Counted from the stretch's first letter, positions 16,985 through 26,827 are shown. The stretch: DNA of 64,000 nucleotides from Ruegeria denitrificans (GCF_001458295.1 NZ_CYUD01000007.1:62001-126000), one strand, 5' to 3'. The notes: generated by a model from the sequence alone, not told the origin. Numbers and translations: made by a program.

Positions 16985-17715
16985 TGCTGCGACTTTCGAA
17001 ATCCGTCTTGCTTGCCGTTCTGGCGGTGTCAGCCTGCGGGCGCTTGGATCATCTGGGCAAACCGCCAAGCTTTACGCCGAACGAAGATTCCCCGGAGCAT
17101 GTCGCCATGCTGTGGCCGGGATTGCCGTTGCACACGCAGCCGCAGCGCAATGTTGACAGATCTTCACTTTGGAGCGGGGAGCAGCACTCGTTGCTGGGCG
17201 ATCAGAGGGCGATCAAGAAGGGCGATATCCTGACGGTTGCCATCGAGTTGGACGAAAAGGCTGAGTTTTCCAATGACACCGAACGCTCGCGTTCTGCATC
17301 GGAAAGCCTTGGGATCGTTGGCTTGTTTGGCCTGCCGCAGCGCGCTGCAGAACATCTTCCTGAAGGTGCATCATTGGCGGATGCTGTCGAGATCGATTCC
17401 GCCTCGGCAAGCACAGGTGAGGGGTCTGTAAAGCGCAAGGAAAAGCTGACATTGCGTGTGGCCGCGACAGTGATTGACGTGCTGCCAAACGGGGTGCTGT
17501 CGATTTCGGGATCGCAGGAATTGCGCGTCAATTTCGAACTGCGTGAGCTTTTGGTGACGGGCTATGTCCGCCCGCAGGATATCTCGCGCAAAAATGAGAT
17601 CACCTATGACAAAATCGCTTCGGCCCGTGTGTCCTATGGCGGACGCGGACAGATCACCGATGTGCAACAGCCGCGCTATGGCCAGCAGATCCTGGATACC
17701 GTGCTGCCGTATTAA
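16981..17715 (+). CDS. flgH: Flagellar L-ring lipoprotein FlgH
   Basis: 244 aa with a lipoprotein signal and a lipobox cysteine at residue 19 (AVSAC-G). The body shows FlgH landmarks: SLWSGEQHSLLGDQRAIKKGD, a SVKRKEKLTLRVAATVIDVLPNG core and the tail QPRYGQQILDTVLPY. It forms the outer-membrane L ring. The start overlaps the flgA stop by 4 bases. Confidence 0.96.
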   Translation: MMLRLSKSVLLAVLAVSACGRLDHLGKPPSFTPNEDSPEHVAMLWPGLPLHTQPQRNVDRSSLWSGEQHSLLGDQRAIKKGDILTVAIELDEKAEFSNDTERSRSASESLGIVGLFGLPQRAAEHLPEGASLADAVEIDSASASTGEGSVKRKEKLTLRVAATVIDVLPNGVLSISGSQELRVNFELRELLVTGYVRPQDISRKNEITYDKIASARVSYGGRGQITDVQQPRYGQQILDTVLPY

Positions 17716-17727
17716 GGAGCAGATGTG

Positions 17728-18243
17728 ATGAAGAAACTGCTACCCGCCTTGTTTTTATTGATCGGCCTGGGGGCCGGTATCGGTGCCGGAGTTGTGTTGC
17801 CACCATCTGGTGAACCGAAAGTGGTCGCAAGACAGGATAAAACCAAGGCCAAGGTGGAAAAACCCAAAGAGAAATCCACCAAGAAAAAGGACAAGGTTGG
17901 GAAAAAAGACGCGCAAAGCGACTATGAATACCTCAAACTGACCAAGCAGTTCGTGGTGCCAGTCGTCGATGCGGACCGTATCGCAGCACTGGTCACCATG
18001 TCCCTGAGCCTTGAAATCACTCCCGGCATGACCGAGGCCTTTTATGCGCTTGAACCCAAACTGCGCGACGGGTTTTTGCAGGTCATGTTCGATCACGCCA
18101 ATACCGGTGGTTTTGACGGCGCGTTTACGGAGTCGGACAACATGAGCGTGCTGCGCAAAGCGTTGCTTGAGACGGCGCGCAAGAATCTGGGTGATGATGT
18201 GTTCCAGGTTCTGATCATGAGCGTCAACCGTCAGGATGTCTGA
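17728..18243 (+). CDS. fliL: Flagellar basal-body-associated protein FliL
   Basis: 171 aa from the ATG at 17728, seven bases after AAGGAGC; a GTG one codon earlier is also possible. One N-terminal membrane helix, a long lysine-rich linker (KTKAKVEKPKEKSTKKKDK) and a periplasmic SPFH-like domain. FliL supports stator function. Last gene of the flgB operon; it converges on the fliJ-like gene. Confidence 0.93.
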   Translation: MKKLLPALFLLIGLGAGIGAGVVLPPSGEPKVVARQDKTKAKVEKPKEKSTKKKDKVGKKDAQSDYEYLKLTKQFVVPVVDADRIAALVTMSLSLEITPGMTEAFYALEPKLRDGFLQVMFDHANTGGFDGAFTESDNMSVLRKALLETARKNLGDDVFQVLIMSVNRQDV

Positions 18244-18265
18244 TCTCGACGGCTCGGTGCCCGGT

Positions 18266-18652
18266 TCAAAAAGATGATGTTTTCTTTCGCTGGGCGCGTT
18301 TGTGTGCCTCTTTCTGGGCCGCCGAAAGGTTGGTGACGGCCTGCTTGCGGCCAAAGGCTGCACGCAACGCATCCATTGCAGACAGTTTTTGTGCCCGAAT
18401 CCGGGCCAGTTCCATATTCAGCTGGCGGCGCGTGGCCGATTCCCAACCACTCCACAATACGTCAGTGCCGGTGACGCAATACCCCTCGGCCGAGGCGCTG
18501 TCGTGTCGTGATTGCAGGACCTGTGCGTCTAGCCGTGCCAATTGCTGCTGCACGTGCGCTTCAGTCTCGAGCAGGGGGCGCAGGGCATTGTATTCTTTCT
18601 GAAACACGGCCTCGGTGATTTTTTTCAGGTCTGACAGTCCCGCATGTTTCAT
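18266..18652 (-). CDS. Coiled-coil protein downstream of flhB, FliJ-like candidate
   Basis: 128 aa, almost entirely helical and highly charged (ARLDAQVLQSRHDS, MELARIRAQKLSAMDALRAAF, AQKEAHKRAQRKK), with no membrane segment. The start overlaps the flhB stop by 4 bases. Its size, charge and two-helix pattern fit FliJ, the small stalk/escort protein of the FliI ATPase, which is otherwise absent from the window. Direct family assignment is not possible by eye. Confidence 0.7.
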   Translation of the reverse strand: MKHAGLSDLKKITEAVFQKEYNALRPLLETEAHVQQQLARLDAQVLQSRHDSASAEGYCVTGTDVLWSGWESATRRQLNMELARIRAQKLSAMDALRAAFGRKQAVTNLSAAQKEAHKRAQRKKTSSF

Positions 18653-19737
18653 CTGATCTGTCCCTTTGCCTTTTTACGCATCGCTTCGGCGAACCGAATG
18701 GCGGCAGCGACGGGGCGATAGTGCTCTTCCGCGATTTCCTGCCCAATCTCGACGGCGGCATGCAGGGCACGGGCGGTGGGTGGGTCGGAATGGATAGGAA
18801 CAGCAGCTTCCACGGCGCGTGACCGAATTGCTGCAGCCACCTCATCCACGCCTTTGGCCACACAAACCGGAGCCGAGCCTGCCGTTCTGGCCCATTTCAA
18901 GGCCACTGCGTAGTGGGTCGGGTTGACGATCACCACATCTGCCGAGGGTACGTCCGACATCATTTGGTTCGTGGCGATGTCCTGCGCCCGTTGACGGCGT
19001 TGTTGTTTGACATGCGGATCGCCCTCGGCGTCTTTGGTTTCGTCCTGAATTTCCTTGCGGGACATCCTGTTCTTGCGCATGTGTTCGGCATATTGCCACA
19101 GATAGTCCACCACCCCGATGGCCAGCGCCACGGCAATGACGATGAACAGGAAGCGAAACAGAAAATTCATCATCAGCATTACCGACGACCATGCCGGTGC
19201 GGCGCTGGCGGACAGAATCTCGTTGAGGTTGGATCTCAGGAACAATGTCAGGCAGGTGCCGTAGATCACGAGTTTCACAAAACTCTTGGCGAATTCGAAA
19301 AGGCCGCCACGTCCGAACTTGTTCTTGGCGTTCGAGATGATCGAGATGCGCGACAATTTAGGTTTCAGCTTACTGGGCGCGAAGATCAGCGCACGTTGGG
19401 CGATCAGGCTGAGCAGAACCGCTGCGGCGGGAAGGGCGAACAGAATCGTGACCGACAGCAGCGCCGCTTTCACCATCCCACCAACTGGGCTGACGGCTGG
19501 CCCATCGGTCAGCAAGGGCGCGATCTCATCAGCCTGGTCGATCAGCACGACAAACAGGCTTCCCATATGCTGCACGCCGAATTGTCCGGCCGCGAACAGC
19601 GCGATGAGAAATCCGGTGTAAGCAGCAACCACTGACAGGTCATTGGACTTGGCAACCTCACCCTTTTCGCGCGCTTTCTGGAGCTTTTGCGGCGTCGGCT
19701 CGTATGACTTGTCACTGTCGTCGTCGGATCCGCTCAT
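18649..19737 (-). CDS. flhB: Flagellar export switch protein FlhB
   Basis: 362 aa. It starts with the charged segment DKSYEPTPQKLQKAREKGEVAKSNDL, followed by four membrane helices and a cytosolic domain with the NPTH autocleavage site (VVIVNPTHYAVALKW, near residue 265). FlhB switches export from rod/hook to filament substrates. The start overlaps the fliR stop by 4 bases. Confidence 0.97.
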   Translation of the reverse strand: MSGSDDDSDKSYEPTPQKLQKAREKGEVAKSNDLSVVAAYTGFLIALFAAGQFGVQHMGSLFVVLIDQADEIAPLLTDGPAVSPVGGMVKAALLSVTILFALPAAAVLLSLIAQRALIFAPSKLKPKLSRISIISNAKNKFGRGGLFEFAKSFVKLVIYGTCLTLFLRSNLNEILSASAAPAWSSVMLMMNFLFRFLFIVIAVALAIGVVDYLWQYAEHMRKNRMSRKEIQDETKDAEGDPHVKQQRRQRAQDIATNQMMSDVPSADVVIVNPTHYAVALKWARTAGSAPVCVAKGVDEVAAAIRSRAVEAAVPIHSDPPTARALHAAVEIGQEIAEEHYRPVAAAIRFAEAMRKKAKGQIR

Positions 19738-20507
19738 CTTGGGTCCTCAAGCGGGTTCAGCATGAAGGCGAACAGGGCGTCGGACCAGACTGATAGGATC
19801 AGGGGTGTGCCCGCGAACAGCAGGAACAGGCCTGCGAATGTGATAGCGGGGGCACCGACAAACGCCACCATCAGTTGCGGCATCGCCCGGTTGATGACAC
19901 CAAGCGCAAGGTTGTAGATCAACGAAGCGATGACGAAGGGCATCGCCAACGCAAAAGCCAATGCAAAGCTGCGCGCGATTTGCTGTACCCCCCATTGGGA
20001 CAGGTCCGGGGTCAGCGGCGGCGCGCCCATCGGAAACAGCGTGTAGCTGTGGATCAGGAATTGAGCGACGCGGATGTGCAAGCCCAACAGCACAGCCAGT
20101 GTCAGCCCAGCCAGCGTCAGAAGGTATCCCATCGCGGGCACAGGGTCGGCCGCCGACGGGCCCAGAATCTGCGACAATGATGTTGCCTGGGCTGCAATCG
20201 AGCCTGCCGATTGCAAGGCTAGAACAAACAGCCGCAGGGCCAGTCCCAAGGCCATCCCGATCAGCACTTCGGTTAGAACTAATCCAGCCGTTGGCAGCAG
20301 GCCGGGCGGAGCCACAGGTGCGGCTATCGCGGGCGTCACAATCAGAGTAAAGGCCGCCGCGATGCCGAATTTGACACGGGTCGGGATGCTACGCTCGCCA
20401 AAGGCGGGCAGCAGCGACACCATGGCCGAGACACGCAGAAAGACGGCAAAGAGATGCCACAGACCCTCGCCCAGTTGAGGCAAAAGCTCGGGCGGCAGCG
20501 CGATCAC
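19734..20507 (-). CDS. fliR: Flagellar export gate protein FliR
   Basis: 257 aa with about six membrane helices and the landmarks LWHLFAVFLRVSAMVSLLPAFGERSIPTRVKFGIA and SPFH-free hydrophobic tail. It forms the export gate with FliP and FliQ. It sits between flhA and flhB with 4-base overlaps at both ends, so translation is coupled. Confidence 0.95.
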   Translation of the reverse strand: MIALPPELLPQLGEGLWHLFAVFLRVSAMVSLLPAFGERSIPTRVKFGIAAAFTLIVTPAIAAPVAPPGLLPTAGLVLTEVLIGMALGLALRLFVLALQSAGSIAAQATSLSQILGPSAADPVPAMGYLLTLAGLTLAVLLGLHIRVAQFLIHSYTLFPMGAPPLTPDLSQWGVQQIARSFALAFALAMPFVIASLIYNLALGVINRAMPQLMVAFVGAPAITFAGLFLLFAGTPLILSVWSDALFAFMLNPLEDPR

Positions 20508-22591
20508 GCGGGCACCGTTCCTACCAGCGAGGGCCGCGCCTCGAGCCCGATTTCCTCGAAGGACAACACCGGGTTGGCAATGCCGCGCGCGTGCATGATG
20601 GTGCGCAGCAATCGGCGCCGCCGGGTCGAGGTGACCACTGCCGGAAACAGCCCGTGATCGGCGGATTGCGCCACGCTATCGACCACGCCATCGGCCAGCT
20701 TGTTGAACAGGTTTGGTGGCAGCGCCACGTCCAGCCCGGATGCCGGCGCGTCGATCTGGTAAGTGGCGAAGGTATCTTCCCATTCCGGGGACAGCTGGAT
20801 CAGCGGGATCGAACCGTCTTCGCGCTTCATCTCGGCCACCAGCTGGAAACCCAACCGCTGTCGGACCAGTTCGCAAATGCCCTCGGGCTGAGTCGTGGTC
20901 AGGCGCGCCTCGGCCACGCTTTCCAGGATCAGTGCCATGTTGCGGATCGAGACCCTTTCGTCCAGCAACAGCCGAAGCACCGCGTGCAGCGTGTCGATTG
21001 GCACCTTGTCGGGGATCAACTCGTCCAGCAGCTTGCGGTTGGCCTCGGCCCGGACCGGATCGCTGAGCCGTGTCATCTCGGACAAAAGGCGGCGGAGGGA
21101 TTTCAGCGTTAGCAGGCGTGAGAAGTTCTGTTTGATGATCTCAAGCAGATGAGTGGCCAGAATCTCGGGCGGGGAAACGATGGTGGCCCCGCTAAGCGCA
21201 GCGGCCTCTTGATCCTTGGGCAGAATCCAGCGGGCGGGCGCGCCATAGACGGGCTCGGTCACGTCACTACCCTCGGGCAGCATGTCGCGGTCATCCTGTA
21301 CCAGCGCCAGAACCAGATCGGGGTTCAACACACCGCGTGCCTGTTCGACGCCCTGGACCTTGACCACATAGGTGCCCATGGGCAGATCGGCGCGGTCGGT
21401 CAGGCGGATATCAGGTAGGATCAGACCGAAGCTGGAGGCCACATAGGTCCGCATATTGGCGATGCGCGCGTCCAGCCCGGTGCCGGGGTTCAGGACCATG
21501 CTGACCAGATCGGGTGCAAATTCCAGATGCACATCGTCCAAATCCAGAATGTCACCAATGGCCTGCGACACCGGCGTGTCGTCCTGAGGCGCTGGGGTCA
21601 GCGCCTCATCTTCTTCGGCCTTTTGTTTACGATGGACGTTGAAGGCCGAATAACCCAGCACACCCGCCCCCAGAATGAAGGGCAGGAACGGCAGGCCCGG
21701 CACCAGCGCAAACAGCACCATCAGCATGGCAACCGTTCCCAGCGCCGCCGGATGTCGGCCCAGCTGCGAGAAGATTGCGTTGTCGGTCGCGCCCTGCGTG
21801 CCGCCGCGCGCCAGCAACAGAGCAGACGCGATTGAAATGATCACAGCCGGAATTTGCGATACCAGCCCGTCGCCTACGGTCAGGATGGCATAGGTCTCAA
21901 ACGCGGATGAGATCGGCATGCCATGCACGATCACGCCCATGATCAGGCCCATAACAAGGTTCAGTAGGGTGATCAGCAGCCCGGCAACGGCATCGCCTTT
22001 GACGAATTTCGACGCTCCATCGAGTGAGCCGAAGAACGTCGTCTCCTGCTGCTCGCGCTCGCGGCGTTCCTTGGCCTGTTGGTGGTCGATGGCCCCCGCG
22101 GACATGTCGCTGTCGATGGCCAGCTGCTTGCCGGGCATGCCGTCCAAAGCGAAACGCGCGCCGACCTCGGCCATACGGGCGGCGCCCTTGGTGATGACCA
22201 TGAAGTTCACGATCAGCAGCACTCCGAACACCACCAACCCCAGAAAGATGCTGCCGCCCATGACGAAATCGGCGAACCCTTCGATTACGTCCCCGGCCGC
22301 GTTTGGGCCGGTATGACCCTGGCCGATGATCAACTTGGTCGAGGACACGTTCAGCGACAGCCGCAGCATCAGCGAGGCCAGCAGGATCGTCGGGAAGGAC
22401 GAAAAATCCAGCGGCCGTTCGATAAACAAGGTCAGAGTAAAGATCAGGATCGCCAGCGCGAACGAGGCCGCCAGCCCGACATCCAGCACCCATGCGGGCA
22501 TCGGCAGGATCATCATCACGATGACCGTCATCAGCGCCACCGCCAGCAGCACGGTCGGAGAAAACAGGGAACGGGCGTCGATCTTGGGCAC
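20504..22591 (-). CDS. flhA: Flagellar export gate protein FlhA
   Basis: 695 aa. The N-terminal half has about eight membrane helices with the FHIPEP-type loop (GARFALDGMPGKQLAIDSDMSAGAIDHQQAKERREREQQETTFFGSLDGASKFVKGDA, in the cytosolic loop). The C-terminal half is the cytosolic export-substrate platform (ADLPMGTYVVKVQGVEQARG onward). The length is normal. It lies 9 bases downstream of the transglycosylase gene. Confidence 0.98.
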   Translation of the reverse strand: MPKIDARSLFSPTVLLAVALMTVIVMMILPMPAWVLDVGLAASFALAILIFTLTLFIERPLDFSSFPTILLASLMLRLSLNVSSTKLIIGQGHTGPNAAGDVIEGFADFVMGGSIFLGLVVFGVLLIVNFMVITKGAARMAEVGARFALDGMPGKQLAIDSDMSAGAIDHQQAKERREREQQETTFFGSLDGASKFVKGDAVAGLLITLLNLVMGLIMGVIVHGMPISSAFETYAILTVGDGLVSQIPAVIISIASALLLARGGTQGATDNAIFSQLGRHPAALGTVAMLMVLFALVPGLPFLPFILGAGVLGYSAFNVHRKQKAEEDEALTPAPQDDTPVSQAIGDILDLDDVHLEFAPDLVSMVLNPGTGLDARIANMRTYVASSFGLILPDIRLTDRADLPMGTYVVKVQGVEQARGVLNPDLVLALVQDDRDMLPEGSDVTEPVYGAPARWILPKDQEAAALSGATIVSPPEILATHLLEIIKQNFSRLLTLKSLRRLLSEMTRLSDPVRAEANRKLLDELIPDKVPIDTLHAVLRLLLDERVSIRNMALILESVAEARLTTTQPEGICELVRQRLGFQLVAEMKREDGSIPLIQLSPEWEDTFATYQIDAPASGLDVALPPNLFNKLADGVVDSVAQSADHGLFPAVVTSTRRRRLLRTIMHARGIANPVLSFEEIGLEARPSLVGTVPA

Positions 22592-22600
22592 GCGTGCCTC

Positions 22601-23296
22601 CTAATTGAACGAGATAAAGGCCGTGGCAGTGCCCGAAGGCGGAACCAGTGATCCCAGCGCACCGCTGCCTGGTTGCGGCAGGTTGACCGGAATCAGAGGG
22701 GTTGCGGCGGTTGTGAACGGATCGCGCGTGACTGGTTCGGGGGCGTCGGGCAGGGTTTGATCCAATTGCGCCAGTACGGTTTGAAACCGGCCCGAATAGG
22801 CATTGGCGAGCGAAGGCGTGCGGGAATGATAGCCCCCAACGGCGGCGGGCCACGATCCAAGCTCGGCATACAGTTCATTCAGGAAACGGGCGGCATAAGT
22901 GGCGTTTTCCTCCGGGTCGAACATGGCGTCGATGGACCGGAATGCCTTGCCGTGCCAGCGGTAATTTATCTGAAAACAGCCGATATCAAAGCTACGCTTG
23001 CCAGCCTTGAAAATGTTGAAGACGTAAGATTTCGCCTCAAACTCGGAGGTGAACCAATATCCCTGGCCTTCAACGTTGATGGTCCACGGCCAGGGCTCCA
23101 GCCGCCCGTCCCGAGCACGCCCGGTTTCCACCCGCGAAATTGCGCGCATAACGTCCAGAGGAACGCCTTCGGATTGGGCGGCACGGCGCGCGGCAGCGTC
23201 GCAAATTGCCGCCACGCGGGCATCGGGCATGGCAAAGCCCTGTTGCGCCGTAAAAAGCACAAGCAAACTCAGGCCAAAGATAATACGATGGGGCAT
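22601..23296 (-). CDS. Periplasmic lytic transglycosylase of the flagellar locus (SltF-like)
   Basis: 231 aa with a signal peptide (residues 1-22). The SLT-type domain includes the catalytic glutamate in MRAISRVETGRA and the motif FDIGCFQINYRWHG, ending near residue 165, with a proline-rich tail after it. Such enzymes cut peptidoglycan so that the rod can pass. In Rhodobacter sphaeroides a stand-alone enzyme of this kind (SltF) is needed because FlgJ lacks a hydrolase domain. Immediately precedes flhA. Confidence 0.85.
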   Translation of the reverse strand: MPHRIIFGLSLLVLFTAQQGFAMPDARVAAICDAAARRAAQSEGVPLDVMRAISRVETGRARDGRLEPWPWTINVEGQGYWFTSEFEAKSYVFNIFKAGKRSFDIGCFQINYRWHGKAFRSIDAMFDPEENATYAARFLNELYAELGSWPAAVGGYHSRTPSLANAYSGRFQTVLAQLDQTLPDAPEPVTRDPFTTAATPLIPVNLPQPGSGALGSLVPPSGTATAFISFN

Positions 23297-23369
23297 TCTG
23301 CCGGTCCGGGATTCTGATCAGTCCCGGCCAAGCTATCCCTGCTACGGTTTACAGAGAGTTATCAACCGC

Positions 23370-23798
23370 TCAGATGCGATCGATCCGGCGACCGAAGACA
23401 ACACTGGTATTGGTGCGCAGCACGCCGGGGATCTTGGCCAGATCATCGACCAGAATATCCAGATCCTCGATCCTTGGGGCCTCGGCCGACAGCAGCAGGT
23501 CAAACTCACCATTGATCGACAGGCAGAGTTTGACCTCGGGGTAAGCCTCAAGCCGATTGATGATGCGCTTGGTTTCCTTTTGCTGCACTTCCAGCAGCAC
23601 GACCACCTGCACGCGCGGGGCGTCTTCGGGACTGTTCAGTACCACCGAATATCCGGCGATCACGCCACGCTCTTCCATTCGATTGATGCGTTCATGCACG
23701 GTGGTCCGGGCCACGCCCAGTTTCGCGGCGATCTTCGAGGTCGACTCGCGGGCGTTGTGCTGCAGGGCGGCGATGATGCGACGGTCTAGCTGATCCAT
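23370..23798 (-). CDS. Lrp/AsnC family transcriptional regulator
   Basis: 142 aa. N-terminal winged helix-turn-helix (DQLDRRIIAALQHNARESTSKIAAKLGVARTTVHERINRME) and a C-terminal RAM ligand-binding domain. Family members sense amino acids as octamers. It lies 36 bases downstream of the MFS gene on the same strand, so it may control that exporter and itself. The effector is unknown. Confidence 0.92.
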   Translation of the reverse strand: MDQLDRRIIAALQHNARESTSKIAAKLGVARTTVHERINRMEERGVIAGYSVVLNSPEDAPRVQVVVLLEVQQKETKRIINRLEAYPEVKLCLSINGEFDLLLSAEAPRIEDLDILVDDLAKIPGVLRTNTSVVFGRRIDRI

Positions 23799-23834
23799 GA
23801 TGCACCAAGGTGTAATGCACGGGGGTAGGGGGGC

Positions 23835-25067
23835 TCAAGATGTGTCAGCATGTTCTTTTGAAACGTCTTTCCGACTCGGGTGCGGCCAGATCATGAGGGC
23901 TGTCACCACCCCGGGGGCGGCGATCAGGGTCATCCAACCCAGCGTGGTCGCGGTACTGGTTGTGGTCATGATCCAGCCGGTCAGCGGATACAGCACCAGC
24001 CAGCATGCGTGGGACAGGGTGAACTGGGCCGCGAACATGGCCGGTCGGTCTTCGGGGCGGACCGAGCGGGTCAACAACCGGCCCGAAGGCGTCAGCGTGG
24101 CGGAATATCCGAACCCGATACAGGCCCAAAGGATGGCGAGACCGCTCAGAGGGACCTGCGTGATCGCGAACAGGCCAGCCGAGAGACACATGGCCAAAGT
24201 TCCGAATGTGGCCCCGGTCAGCATGACGGTGCGGTCCCTGAACCGAACCAATAGTCTGGGCAGGACGAATGCGGCGAGCATCGAGCCGCCGCCAAACCCG
24301 GCAAGTGCAATGGCCACAGCGCTTTCGGACAGGCCCAGATCGGACCGCACGATAACAACGGTATTGACGATAACCATCGCGCTGAGTGCCGCCGCGGTCC
24401 AGCTGAGCGCAAGCAACCCGCGCAGGCGAGGGGTTTGCAGATACAGGCGAATCCCGCGCGTCGTCCGGTCATAAATTCTGCGGCGCGCGGTCGGTTTGGG
24501 TGAGGGTAGGGCGACCGAGACCACCAACAGTGCCGAGGCGATGAATCCCAGACTGGTGCCCCAAAACAGGCTGTCGAAACTGACGATCAGTAAGAGCGCG
24601 GCGGCCAGAGCGGGGCTGAGCAGGCTTTCAAGATCATAGGCGAGCCGCGACAGGGACAAGGCCTTGGTGTAATCCTGCTCGTCGGTCAGAACGTCGGGAA
24701 TGGTGGCCTGAAACGCTGGGGTAAACCCGGCTGAGGCGGATTGCAGGACAAAGATCAGCACGTAAATCTGCCAGACCTCGGTCACGAAGGGCAGGCAGAC
24801 GGCCACCGCTGCGCGCACCAGATCCAGTGCTACCAGCATCCGCCGACGGTCGAGCCGTTCTGCAAAGGCTGCCGCAAGCGGGGCGATGACCACATAGGCC
24901 ACCATCTTGATCGTCAGCGCGGTACCCAGCACCAGCCCAGCCGCGTCCTGGGCCAGATCGTAGGCCAGTAACCCCAGCGCCACCGTCGCCAAGCCGGTGC
25001 CGGTCAGAGCGACGACCTGAGCCCCCAGCAAATGGCGATAGGTTCGGTTTCGCAGGACACTCAGCAT
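23835..25067 (-). CDS. MFS transporter, EntS-like exporter type
   Basis: 410 aa from the ATG at 25067 (MLSVLRNRTYRHLLGAQ); a TTG at 25091 would add eight polar residues. Twelve predicted membrane helices, the MFS loop motif AERLDRRRMLVALDLVRA after helix 2, and the overall pattern of the enterobactin-exporter-like subgroup. Substrate unknown; the Lrp regulator downstream hints at an amino acid or derivative. Confidence 0.88.
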   Translation of the reverse strand: MLSVLRNRTYRHLLGAQVVALTGTGLATVALGLLAYDLAQDAAGLVLGTALTIKMVAYVVIAPLAAAFAERLDRRRMLVALDLVRAAVAVCLPFVTEVWQIYVLIFVLQSASAGFTPAFQATIPDVLTDEQDYTKALSLSRLAYDLESLLSPALAAALLLIVSFDSLFWGTSLGFIASALLVVSVALPSPKPTARRRIYDRTTRGIRLYLQTPRLRGLLALSWTAAALSAMVIVNTVVIVRSDLGLSESAVAIALAGFGGGSMLAAFVLPRLLVRFRDRTVMLTGATFGTLAMCLSAGLFAITQVPLSGLAILWACIGFGYSATLTPSGRLLTRSVRPEDRPAMFAAQFTLSHACWLVLYPLTGWIMTTTSTATTLGWMTLIAAPGVVTALMIWPHPSRKDVSKEHADTS

Positions 25068-25253
25068 CGGCGGTTCGGACCTTTTGATCAATTGACGCCG
25101 CCCCGGAGCTCGTGCGGTGCGTCATGATCCATTTTCCTGTCAAAGCGTTCAGGGTCAAGAAATCCGCGCATCTTTGACGCATTCTATTGATGGCGTTGAG
25201 TTTACGGGCCAAACCTCCTATCTCGGGGGCGATATCGCATAAAGGAAGACCCC

Positions 25254-25868
25254 GTGGCGAACCATCTTTATAAAAACGACCTGCCGGACGGGTTGGACCT
25301 GGGCCCTGTAGTGGCCATTGATTGCGAAACTATGGGGCTGAACCCGCATCGTGACCGCCTGTGCGTGATCCAGATGTCGGTCGGTGACGGCAACAGCCAT
25401 ATCGTGCAGGTTGAAAAGGGCCAGACCCAGGCGCCGAATCTGTGCACCATGCTGGAAAACCCCAATGTACTCAAGCTGTTCCACTTTGGCCGGTTTGACA
25501 TTGCCGCGATGTACCACACCTTTGGAGCACTGGCCGCGCCGGTCTATTGCACCAAGATCGCCAGCCGTCTGGTGCGCACTTATACGGACCGTCATGGGCT
25601 GAAAAACCTGTGTCAGGAGCTGATCGGCGTCGATATTTCGAAGCAGCAGCAGATGAGCGACTGGGGTGCTGGAACCCTGACCGAAGCGCAGCTGGAATAC
25701 GCCGCCTCGGATGTTCTGTACCTGCACCGGCTGCGCGATGCACTGGACGGGCGGCTGGCCCGCGAAGGCCGCACCGAGATGGCGCAGGCTTGTTTTGACT
25801 TCCTGCCCATGCGTGCGAAACTTGACCTCGCAGGCTGGCCCGAAACGGATATTTTTGCGCACTCATGA
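25254..25868 (+). CDS. rnd: Ribonuclease D-type 3'-5' exonuclease
   Basis: 204 aa. GTG start at 25254 with AAGGAAG upstream. A single DEDDy exonuclease domain: VAIDCETMGL (first D and E), LFHFGRFDIAAMY (second D) and EYAASDVLYLHRL (Y and D). The HRDC domains of the long enterobacterial RNase D are absent, as in the short alphaproteobacterial form. It trims RNA 3' ends. It overlaps kdsD by 4 bases. Confidence 0.9.
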   Translation: MANHLYKNDLPDGLDLGPVVAIDCETMGLNPHRDRLCVIQMSVGDGNSHIVQVEKGQTQAPNLCTMLENPNVLKLFHFGRFDIAAMYHTFGALAAPVYCTKIASRLVRTYTDRHGLKNLCQELIGVDISKQQQMSDWGAGTLTEAQLEYAASDVLYLHRLRDALDGRLAREGRTEMAQACFDFLPMRAKLDLAGWPETDIFAHS

Positions 25869-26827
25869 CCGATAACGAGTCCTTTCTGAAAACCGCCAAA
25901 CAGGTCGTCATCGACGAGGCCCGCGCGCTGGACGTGCTGGCCGACAGTCTGGATGATCAATTTGCCGAAGCTGTGCAGATGATTCTGCAGGCCCCGGGCC
26001 GCATCATCATCAGCGGCATCGGTAAATCCGGCCATATCGGCCACAAGATCGCCGCGACGCTGGCCAGTACAGGCACGCCTGCCTATTTCGTGCACCCGGC
26101 CGAGGCCAGCCATGGTGATTTGGGTATGGTCTCCAAAGGCGATGTGGTTGTGGCGATTTCCAATTCGGGCGAGGCACCGGAACTGGTGAACCTGCTGGCT
26201 TTTACCCGCCGCTTTGGCATTCCGCTGATTGGCCTGTCCAGCAAGCCGGAAAGCACGCTGATGAAGCAGGCAGATGTGCATCTGTTGATCCCGTCGTTGG
26301 GTGAGGCCTGCGGTTTCGGCATGGTGCCCTCGATCTCGACCACACTGACACTTGCGATGGGCGATGCGCTGGCGATTGCGCTGATGAAATACCGCGATTT
26401 CAAGCCTGAAGATTTCCGCGCCTTCCATCCCGGTGGCAAGCTGGGCGCGCAGCTGTCTACCGTGCGCGATCTGATGCATGCCGATCTGCCCGTTGTGACC
26501 GTTGGAACCCCGATGAGCGAGGCATTGCTGGTCATGAGCCAGAAAAGCTTTGGCGTCGTCGGCGTGACCGACGAGGCGGGTCGCCTGATGGGCATCGTTA
26601 CGGATGGTGACTTACGCCGGAACATGGAAGGGTTGTTAAACAGAACCACCGAAGAGGTAATGACTAGTAACCCCCTGACCATCGCTCCGAACGCCATGGC
26701 GGAAGAGGCCGTTGCGATCATGAATGATCGCAAGATCACCTCACTGTTCGTGGTCGACCCGGAAGGACAGGGTCAGGCCGAGGGGCTGCTGCACATCCAC
26801 GACTGCCTGCGCGTCGGCCTGGGCTAG
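25865..26827 (+). CDS. kdsD: D-arabinose-5-phosphate isomerase (KpsF/GutQ family)
   Basis: 320 aa. An N-terminal SIS sugar-isomerase domain (RIIISGIGKSGHIGHKIAATLASTGTPAYF, ISNSGEAPELVNLL) is followed by two CBS domains from about residue 205. It makes arabinose-5-phosphate, the first precursor of Kdo for LPS core. It sits directly upstream of the lptC-lptA-lptB transport genes, a common alphaproteobacterial order. Confidence 0.95.
   Translation: MTDNESFLKTAKQVVIDEARALDVLADSLDDQFAEAVQMILQAPGRIIISGIGKSGHIGHKIAATLASTGTPAYFVHPAEASHGDLGMVSKGDVVVAISNSGEAPELVNLLAFTRRFGIPLIGLSSKPESTLMKQADVHLLIPSLGEACGFGMVPSISTTLTLAMGDALAIALMKYRDFKPEDFRAFHPGGKLGAQLSTVRDLMHADLPVVTVGTPMSEALLVMSQKSFGVVGVTDEAGRLMGIVTDGDLRRNMEGLLNRTTEEVMTSNPLTIAPNAMAEEAVAIMNDRKITSLFVVDPEGQGQAEGLLHIHDCLRVGLG

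Noticed and set aside
23306-23327. Hairpin CCGGGA-(10)-TCCCGG before sltF
   Set aside because: Short stem with no T-run and no clear role; not enough to call a site.
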